A stretch of DNA of 64,000 bases, from positions 1-64,000 of the forward strand of contig WION01000208.1 in the NCBI GenBank assembly GCA_015039365.1, read 5' to 3'. The notes under the pieces were generated by a model. It worked only from the letters and a program-made list of their open reading frames with translations, made no database searches and was not told the origin of the DNA. The stretch is from Amanita rubescens. Its lineage: Eukaryota; Basidiomycota; Agaricomycetes; Agaricales; Amanitaceae. The number at the start of each line of letters is the position of its first letter. The first letter of the stretch is position 1. Made by a program: the position numbers and the translations under genes. Shown one piece after another: positions 56,295-64,000 of the stretch.

Positions 56295-57434
56295 ATGACA
56301 AACGCTGATACTGGCCAGTTCGACCTTCAAGTGATTGGCGGATATCGGCTCGGTAGCAAGATCGGCTCAGGCTCATCCGGTGTGTCTTCCGAGTCCGTAT
56401 TACAGCCAACTTTCCTTGATACTCATCATTTCCAGGTGATGTCTACCTTGGAGTCGACATCCGTACAGGGCTGGAAGTTGCCATTAAACTCGAATCGGTT
56501 AATGCTAGAAACCCACGGCTTGAGCATGAATCGAGCGTATACAAGGCTCTTCGTGGGTTGATTGGCATGCCTTTATTTCTCTGGTACGGTTCAACGGGAT
56601 ACGGCCACAATGCTTTGGTTATCGAACTTCTCGGCTCTTCGCTTAAGGATATTTTCAAGTTGTGCAATCGCAATTTTACCCTCAGGACGGTTCTATTACT
56701 TGCCGATCAGATGGTGTGTATTTCCTTAGTTACTATCCATTTATCCTCAATCTCACCGTCATTAGATTTCTCATATAGAGTATATCCACTCTCAATCCTT
56801 TATTCATTGCGATATCACACCGGAAAACTTCGTGATGGGCATCGGCGGTTGCAGGCACCATGTCAACATCATCGATTTCGGCCTTGCGAGGAAATTCCTC
56901 AACTCTAGGACACATTTCCACATCCCCTACAGGGAGGGCAAGCCTAATCTCACCGGCAATGCTTGCTACACCTCCATTAATGCGCATTTGGGCATAGCGC
57001 AATCCCGCCGAGACGATCTCGAATCGCTAGCCTACGTCTTGATGTATTTCCTTCGCGGCTCGCTCCCATGGCAAGGCGTGAGGGCTGTTACCAAGCGGGA
57101 GAGGTATGCCTTAATCATGGATCAAAAGTTGGCAACGGGGAGCAACGTACTTTGTTGCGGCTTCCCACCTGAATTTGGCCGTTTTCTGGACTATGCTCGT
57201 GCACTCAGTTTTGACCAAAGACCAGATTACATGTTTCTCCGCAGCATGTTCCGTAACTTATTCGTCCGTCAAGGGTTCCGATATGATGACAAGTTGGATT
57301 GGAACTGGCAGTATGATGATCGTCATTATCATATGCTTCAATGTTTGCATACGCATCAGCTCTCAGGTGGGCGTTCTGGGTCACATGTAACTCCAAGTTG
57401 TGGGCAAGAATCGCCTTGCCCTTTTGCACAGTAG
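56295..57434 (+). CDS. Casein kinase 1-like protein, copy 2, likely pseudokinase
   Basis: The start is the ATG at 56295. Exons 56295-56379, 56436-56713 and 56766-57434 have introns at the same positions as copies 1 and 3. The ATP-binding Lys (VAIKLE) and DFGLARKF are kept, and the CK1 motif is [12 protein letters not shown]. The glycine loop is IGSGSSG, and the catalytic loop reads [11 protein letters not shown] instead of HRDIKPDN: the Arg is Cys and the catalytic-loop Lys is Thr. Loss of that Lys usually cripples phosphotransfer, so a binding or regulatory role, or early decay, is likely. The frame has no stop, which argues against simple decay. Confidence 0.8.
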
Positions 57435-58668
57435 TTCCTTGTGATACCGTACAGTTGCACTTTACAAGTACTAGTCATACTCAGACTCGCTTTCTCAGGC
57501 TTGACCTTGTACATAGAATTCAGAAAGGAACACATCTTTCTCGAAGATTACCATAGTTGCACCCCTTCTCGCTCCCTCACCCAGTCTCCCGGTTCTTCAA
57601 TAAGCCTAACGGGTTGTCCCTCACCCTTCTCCACCTCGTTAAAAGTACGGTAACACGTTGTTCTCATGCTTGATTGAACATCTGAATAACAGACGCTCAG
57701 TCAGCGACTAGTAGGTGAGAGAAAAAGTAAAGTACACCAGAACTCACCAACAACTGGCAGTCAAGACCGTACTTGGATGTCTGAACGGTCGTCCCAGTTC
57801 TCCTTCGACACGTCCGACTGTGGGGAGTGACCGTGACACTCCCAAGCCCACTATTACTTCTATTGGTGTTAAGTGTAAACTAAGTAAAACTAAGCCTGTA
57901 CGAGTCTAGATAGCGCCTTTGCCACCTTGAGCTTTGTGGAAGCGATACTATCACCTCATAGGCTAGAAATTGACCCTTCGTTGCACCGCAATCTCACAAT
58001 ATACAACAAGCATAAGAACATGCAGTGACATGTAATTTAATTTGTGTGAAGAGCGGCGGTCAGTCCCTTTGGCTCTCCTAAACTCTCTTAAGCTCTCTTT
58101 ACCTCTGTTTGGCTCACTCTCTCGCAAGGGTTCCGGTTAACGCTAATAGCAGACCTATATATTCGTCCAATGAACCAGCGGTTTGGGCTACAGAAGTCCG
58201 ATCTTACCTTAGTCCTGCGACCTACACAGCGCAAAACTGAAAACTATCCCGGTAGCGGAATATGAGATAATTTAAGATTTTCTCACATTTCTCTTTGATT
58301 GTTCGTCAGCCAATTATCCCTTCAGAGCTACTTGAGCGCAACCTGACATTATCCTCTGCGTGGCTGCGAACTTGACTTTCTGGCAGTTGCCATATAGGAA
58401 CGACGCTTCTGCCAGTGATCGGAATCACGCCATCACATTCGTGACACATACTCGTTAAGGCAAGGCTCGCAGCCGCGTTCCGAATCCTTTATTTCCGCTT
58501 TTCCGTCCTCTTATCCGGTATCCTCTCCATGTCTTTTCCGCCAAGAAGAGGAGCGATTGAGACTCAAACGTAACCAGAGATCGAGAAAAGGATCATGGCA
58601 CCCCTTTTTCACGCTTTAAAAAACTCTTGATCGTTTCCAGCGGACTGACGACATCGCCGAATAATAAT
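57435..58668. other. Intergenic stretch without a recognisable gene
   Basis: 57938-58125 is a diverged direct copy of 52166-52345 (sharing ACAAGCATAAGAACAT and ACATGTAATTTAATTTGT, then CTCTCTTTGGCTC-like units). 58352-58398 is a 47-bp sequence repeated perfectly at 59725-59771. No frame is convincing. Confidence 0.6.
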
Positions 58669-59420
58669 ATGCCCGCAACTCGTATGGTCGCTTTCAGCGA
58701 GGTTGCTGCTGAAATCGACACACTGCATGCGAGATTCAAGAAGGAAAGTCTACCGGAGGAAAGGTAAGTTTGAGTATCATCTGTTTGCCGCGTGGTAATG
58801 ATATAAAGGCCTATTGGAATTGCCTCTACATTCCAATGCATGGCGAGCGGCGCACGCTGTGCCCGTTCCTGTCGTTCTCATGGGTATCTAAAACCCGGAT
58901 GACAACACAGCGTCGCATATCGACTTCACGTTAAAACATGGATTAAGCCACCCCCTTTTACACAGGACGCGTCAGGAGCCCTGTTGGAATGGCGTTACAT
59001 TGAAAGTCGCAAATACCTAGTATGCCGTGTTTTATTACACCGCGAAAGCAGCCATGCATAAGGACATTTGTCCTTTTCCGTGAATATGCAGAAATGTGAA
59101 CTGCCTGACCGTCAAAAGAATGGAACAGGCTCGTAAAGTAATTACTACTTCTATGTTTTCAACTCTGCGCTCCTCAGACTTACCAATTCCTGATCGATCG
59201 GATTCGCGTCCTTGCACACTCGGATGCCGAAATAGAAATGCCGGACAACGGGAATCCGGGGTTTTCTTCCTGTCGGAACCAAAGCGCCATAGCCGAACGT
59301 GACGAAACAGACGAGGCATTGGACGCGCTGTTCGCCACGAAAAAAAGAAAGGTGGAATCTGGTAATTCTGCCACCCCTTCAACGCCTTCCGCGTCTACAT
59401 CTCGGGTCTGTCCCTTCTGA
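58669..59420 (+). pseudogene. Small hypothetical gene or remnant
   Basis: An ATG at 58669 opens MPATRMVAFSEVAAEIDTLH, ending at a good donor (AAG|GTAAGT, 58764). A possible second exon begins at 58809. Further on, WNRL|TYQFLIDRIRVLAHSDAE joins across a ~46-bp intron ending at 59177. It runs to a stop at 59420 through ATKKRKVES, which resembles a nuclear localisation signal. I could not link the first and last pieces in one frame. I do not recognise the protein. The 47-bp direct repeats at 58352 and 59725 flank it. Confidence 0.3.
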
Positions 59421-59860
59421 CTTCTCATGAGTCATCCACTGAAGCAACACAGATCGTTACGACTAAGTCGAAATCACGCCGAAATCACGCTCTGGAAAAG
59501 GGAAAGAAAAAGCAACCACCGGGCCTGCCGATAAAGATTGGAATGACATAGAGGATTTCAACATGACGGAAAATTTAATTTAAGTCTCTCGATTTGGTTG
59601 ATTGTGTTCATGTAATTGTATCTCAAATGCTCGGTCTCGTTTTGCTCATTACTACGCGCGTGAGTCACGGCGACTCGAGCTCTACGTAGCGGGACTTGCG
59701 GCACTGGTGGCGCCCTCAACGTTTTCCTCTGCGTGGCTGCGAACTTGACTTTCTGGCAGTTGCCATATAGGTCACTAGTAGTCACTAGTCACTAGTCACC
59801 GCCACTCTACTCTGGCTCATCCTTGTCACACGTATCCAACTTGAACACTTGCCGAGCGCT

Positions 59861-60787
59861 ATGGCTGACGCACACCCAGAAATGCCACCCATCATACGTC
59901 CCCCGCGACCCGCTGTCATTGGAGAGGATAAATACCCACAGCAACCTCACTCGCCTCCAACCGATGATGACGTTGTTGGCTCGTGGTGCTATTTGCAGAC
60001 TGCAAACCACTACAGAGGTACTACATGAGCCTTTCCACATCACTTGCAGATTGGAATATCTGATCTGCGTAGGTTACGGCAAATTAGGCAGTACCGACTT
60101 TGCGAACGCTAATAAGTATCATACTCAAGTCACGGCTGCCCACATAGGACTTGGTACGTCCGTGTATTATCATGATGCACGTGAACATTTTCATTTATGA
60201 AATTACATGCCACAGGTGTCAATCCCGGTATAGAGCAATTGCTTCTGGGTATACAGAGGGAATTGCGTCAGCTTGCAACAACGGATCAGCTGAATCGGTT
60301 GGCTGAAGGTTTCCGTGATGAAATCCGTCAACTTCGGCAGGATCTGGGACGAATTGATCAAAGAGTTGAGCAGACGGATCGGAAAGTTGATGAATTGAAA
60401 GATCAAGTAAACAGAGTGGAGCAAATGAGCGCCATCGTACGTTGTCCTTTTTTTTCATCGGATTGGCGCATCAAGTGTCAGTATAGGCATACAACAGAGC
60501 ATGTCGCAATGGTTTTCCGAGCGAGCTGAAGGTTGTGCGGTTCAATGATGGTAGAGACCCCACACAACTTCGACAAGTATTCCTTATTGCTTCACTACGG
60601 TATCCTATAGCTGACATCAATACAGAGTGCACTCCCAAAGCTGTCTAACAAACACAATATTGACAATCTCAGCTCTGTTCAACTGCGTGCGTACTTGAGA
60701 GGATATTACCCCGACGTGGATATGAGAGGCTATTCAGACGAAGACCGCAGGGCAGCTCTCAGGACGGCTATTGGTTGTTTTGAGTAA
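59861..60787 (+). CDS. Hypothetical coiled-coil protein, multi-exon
   Basis: The start is the ATG at 59861, giving MADAHPEMPPIIRPPRPAV, a Pro-rich N-terminus. One or more short exons between 60020 and 60210 are uncertain. The main exon, from about 60220 to 60436, encodes a long amphipathic helix (LLLGIQRELRQLATTDQL through KVDELKDQVNRVEQM) with coiled-coil heptads. An intron follows at 60437-60625. The last exon, 60626-60787, encodes LPKLSNKHNIDNLSSVQLRA then YLRGYYPDVDMRG and ends ALRTAIGCFE. The frame is undamaged. I do not recognise a named family; oligomerisation is the only role the sequence supports. Confidence 0.55.
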
Positions 60788-60886
60788 AGGATGGGCATAC
60801 AGCATCTGTTGTTATTTCCGCATGTGTCATAGGCAATTTCTCTATTATTACCTTGCCTGAAGAGCAAGGTTTATTCGTGTACAGTT

Positions 60887-61395
60887 CTCGTCAAACAAAG
60901 CCTTAGTAACAATTCAGTATCTTCCAGCTGTCTCTGGCCGCTGACTCTCTCGGCCTCCTCAGACTCCCGCCCGATCAGTCCCTCTATTCAACGATTGATT
61001 GGATCGAGACGATACACGAGTGTCGCATGGTTATTAAAAATTCGTTGGGATGTCTAGGATCCGTTGTCATCCTTCTCGTCCGTCGCGAGGTATGTACTTT
61101 GCACCCTGCACGAAACATCGAGCTAACAACAATGGGTAGTTATGTCTTTCTCGTCAAACAAAGCCTTAGTAACGATTCGGTACCTTCCGGCTGTCTCTGG
61201 CTGCCGACTCGCTCAGGCTCCTCGGATGCCCAATCGATCCCTCTATTCAACGAGTAATTGGATTGAGACAATGCACGAGTGTCGCGTGGTTAAAAAAATT
61301 CGCTGGGACGTCTTGGATTCGTTGTCGTCCTTCTTGTCCGTTGCGGGGTATGTACTTTGCACCCTGCCCAATACGTAGAGCTAACGACGATGTAG
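60887..61395 (+). repeat. Tandem duplication, ~250-bp unit, two copies
   Basis: 60887-61137 and 61146-61395 both carry CTCGTCAAACAAAGCCTTAG, CTGTCTCTGGC, CTCTATTCAACGA, ACGAGTGTCGC and TATGTACTTTGCACCCTGC. Copy 2 leads straight into the Helitron-like frame, so copy 1 is probably a duplicated 5' exon. Confidence 0.75.
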
Positions 61396-62045
61396 TGTCT
61401 AACCCGGCCGTCGCGTCTGATCTTTCGCAAGAAGAATGTTATCGCATTCTCTTGGTATTACACCTAAACACGCTGCAATATTATGCCTCTTTTTATTGCG
61501 CCCTTCCTTCCTACGATCGCAGAAAGAAACCTGATTTGATTTTATGGATAATCCAGAACCCTTCTGCTGTTGCCTTACGAAAGCTTCTATCAATCGTGGC
61601 TAATGACACCTCTTTGAAACGACAACGCGCTGAAAACTCGACGAACCCGAAGCGAGACTCGATGACCTCCAAAGAGGAGAAACGTCGCGTTTTCTTGAAC
61701 TTCCCTCAGAATCAGAAATGAGGGCCTGTTATCGTTCATTTTATGGTGCCACGTCACCAAACGAAAGTCTGCAATCTTCCGTATGTGGTGTCTGTGGGAG
61801 GTAGGCATTCTCAAGGCCGATCAACTGAAATGGTTCTCCTTGCAAGAGACCCCCAACCGCCATTGTTTGGTTCCGGCTCACGCTCATCCTGTGCACGATT
61901 TGTTCGATGGTCTTTTACTAGAGTCGTCTGCAACTCGTCAAAGCCATGATGGCCTCTCTGTCCAGATCTGTCGCCACTGCATTGGACTCGGACTATCAAA
62001 TGCGTCGATTCCGAGGTGCAATATATTGGTAGTACAACTTCCTTA
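61150..62045 (+). pseudogene. Helitron-like N-terminal remnant (DUF6570-type cysteine region)
   Basis: The frame through 61263-61640 encodes EECYRILLVLHLNTLQYYAS and LWIIQNPSAVALRKLL. After a frame change near 61640 it continues RLDDLQRGETSRFLELPSES, then a CGVCGREVG cysteine pair, FSLQETPNRHCLVP and ICRHCIGLGLSNASIP, ending at 62045. Paired cysteines in this order resemble the DUF6570 region ahead of the Rep/helicase of fungal Helitrons. The Rep and helicase parts are absent. The identification is from general pattern memory and is tentative. Confidence 0.42.
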
Positions 62046-62635
62046 GCAATTAGTTTGAGACATAGAGAGTAGTCATATAATCTTTGGTTACGATAATTCA
62101 CAGAAAATCTCAGAGACAAACAGTAGTCAGGTATATAGTTCAAGCAAGGTTGCTGCCGACGCAGACGCCAGTTTCGAGCTTGACATATTCGCCAAACAAA
62201 GAAAAATAGTCACTACATCCAGACGTGCTGGCATATGATCGTCGCTCTCGATGGTTAGACTCGGGTTCTCCACCTTCCGATTGTCACAATACCATCGCCT
62301 GGAACTACCATGATCGTCTCCTGCGCTCTTCCTTTCTCCCATCGCTGTATAATGACTCGGACGGCGCGCGTCTAGAGGGTATGCAGCTTCATCGGTCTTG
62401 GTTATGTGGGACGCAGGAGCCAAGTCAGCCGACCCACTGATCGTGAGCTACTTCCCTTCGATCGACCTGGTGAGAATCTGAGATGGACATCAATGAAAGG
62501 AATTTCGCAGTCAGGGAGTGCACCCCACAACTTTGTTCAACCGCCGCCCACACTGGTCCATCACGTCAACAGGCACCAAGACCCAGAATTGAGCCTAGGA
62601 TCTTTTCTCTCCCGGCGCGCACGACAGGCTTGGGA
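62046..62635. other. Intergenic stretch without a recognisable gene
   Basis: Short unrelated frames only. Nothing here supports a gene, and the promoter motifs of CK1 copy 3 begin after it. Confidence 0.6.
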
Positions 62636-62706
62636 CCCTGACAGCCACAGGGACGCTTGGGCCTTACCGTGGAGTCATCCCCTCAGGTCCACTTTACGTG
62701 TATTCA
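62636..62706 (+). promoter_or_regulatory. Shared upstream motif pair of CK1 copy 3
   Basis: CCCTGACAGCCACAGGG (62636-62652) and TTTACGTGTATTCA (62693-62706), the latter starting 132 bp before the ATG. Confidence 0.5.
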
Positions 62707-62824
62707 GTGATCCACGTGTAAGTTACTTCCCTCGCTTCTTTTTGCCCCATCCCGAAGTTGCTTCCTTCCACTACCGCTCCAGCCAGTTATTGACTCTCAC
62801 CCTGTAGAACTCAATTTGCGACCA

Positions 62825-63974
62825 ATGGAACACACTCATTCGCACGAGTTAGGTGCCCGGGGATATGGCAAGTATAGGCTGGGTAAAAAGATTGGTTCTG
62901 GCTCTTTTGGTGCGTCTTCTGTCCAATTGATCATCCTTGAAGCTCATTACATCCCGTCACCAGGCGATATTTATTTTGGTGTTAATATCCGGTTGGCGAC
63001 GCAAGTTGCCATCAAACTCGAGCCCGCCAACTCTAGACACCGACTGCTCAAGTATGAATCATACGTCTACAAGACCCTCGCTGGGGGTATAGGCGTACCT
63101 ACCATTCACTGGTATGGCACGACAGAATGCGACTGCAATGCCATGGTTTTGGATCTTCTAGGTCCATCACTTGAGGATCTTTTCAACTTCTGCGGGCGCA
63201 AGTTCACCCTCAAGACCGTCTTATTACTTGCCGATCAGATGGTCTGTACATCATTTATCACAGATTTCTCTTTGTCCTGACTATTGTTAGATTTCTCGTA
63301 TTGAATTCACCCACTCTCGGAACTTCATTCATCGCGACATCAAACCGGACAACTTCTTGATAGGCATTGGCACGAACCAAGTGAACCAAGTGAATATTAT
63401 CGATTTCGGCCTTGCGAAAAGATACCGTGATCCTAGGACCCTTATCCATATCCCCTACAAGGAGGGCAAGAGTCTCACTGGCACTGCCCGATATGCGTCT
63501 ATCAACACTCATTTGGGCGTACAGCAGGCCCGCCGAGATGATCTCGAGGCGCTTGCGTACATCTTCATATATTTCCTTCGTGGTCATCTCCCATGGCAAG
63601 GCATAGAAGCCGCTACCAAGAAGTCGAAGTATGACAAGATCAGGGACAAGAAGATTGAGACGAACATTGGTTCACTTTGCCGTGGCCTCCCTTCCGAATT
63701 TGGCATATTTTTGAACTATACACGCTCTCTAGGTTTCAGCGAAAAACCTGATTACTCATATGTTCGAAAATTGTTCCGTGACCTGTTCATCCACGAAGGA
63801 TTCAAATATGACTACATGTTTGACTGGAAAATGCTGCGCCATGTGCAGAATGACCCAAATAGTCCATCTCAGGCCAAGATTAAAGTTCAGGGAGATGCTC
63901 GTCATCATTATAAGCCACGGCGTTCATATGGACGTTCGCCTCAGAAGAGGGTGCCTGATGTTGTCGGACAATGA
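62825..63974 (+). CDS. Casein kinase 1-like protein kinase, copy 3
   Basis: The start is the ATG at 62825 ([13 protein letters not shown]). Exons are 62825-62909, 62964-63241 and 63291-63974; introns sit at the same codons as in copies 1 and 2. Signatures are [46 protein letters not shown] and [12 protein letters not shown], so every catalytic residue is intact. The C-terminal tail is basic ([16 protein letters not shown]), as in CK1 enzymes that enter the nucleus or bind nucleic acid. It is the best-preserved of the three copies and the likeliest active kinase. Confidence 0.88.
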
Positions 63975-64000
63975 CATGTGGCCTGTGGACAGGAGGATGG

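Noticed and set aside
1..64000. CRISPR arrays, bacterial operons, tRNA or rRNA genes
   Set aside because: No regular spacer-repeat array, no cloverleaf or rRNA sequence recognised; spliced genes mark the DNA as eukaryotic.

Overview
The window looks like the repeat-rich accessory part of a filamentous basidiomycete (Agaricomycetes-type) genome. The evidence is multi-exon genes with GT-AG introns of about 45-60 bp, expanded casein-kinase-1-like and HNH_2 protein families, and a dense stack of LTR retrotransposons and hAT DNA transposons. I saw no tRNA, rRNA or CRISPR array. I would not name a species.

Layout. (1) 1-3258: a minus-strand gene of an uncharacterised family, split by a young non-coding LTR element (TRIM type, 509-3031) whose 4-bp target duplication closes the reading frame exactly. 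(2) 3259-4519: a short inverted array of a dispersed repeat. (3) 4520-32021: a dead hAT transposase gene acting as a nest. Inside it sit an intact 8.3-kb Copia (5144-13465), a non-autonomous hAT element (15199-26992) that itself holds a 10.6-kb chromodomain Gypsy (15941-26549) that itself holds a TIR/foldback element (18107-20586), and a one-ended Copia fragment (27270-30791) that itself holds a solo LTR (28139-28815). (4) 32022-42398: a host-type gene broken by a minus-strand Copia (32826-35475), which is broken by a plus-strand Copia (35476-42398, no 3' end). (5) 42399-45900: a 160-bp tandem repeat and non-coding low-complexity DNA. (6) 45903-53340: scrambled, partly triplicated fragments of a nuclear-basket (TPR/MLP1) coiled-coil gene, with a clean HNH_2 gene at 50825-52069. 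(7) 54485-63974: three casein kinase 1-like genes sharing an upstream motif pair, with a coiled-coil gene and a Helitron-like remnant between them.

The most interesting signals are in the two related Copia elements at 5144 and 35476. Between the primer-binding site and gag they share a ~480-nt leader that has diverged while keeping at least five helices through paired substitutions, which suggests an undescribed structured RNA. Each also has an extra reading frame ending in a transmembrane segment immediately before the gag start (6 nt and 1 nt spacing); in one copy this frame is open for 183 codons without any ATG. The Gypsy element separately shows a candidate Tf1-like self-primer and a third reading frame that starts one base after the pol stop.

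Most host-type genes here are broken. Those that look whole are the HNH_2 gene, the coiled-coil gene at 59861, and CK1 copies 2 and 3 (copy 1 has an unclear start).
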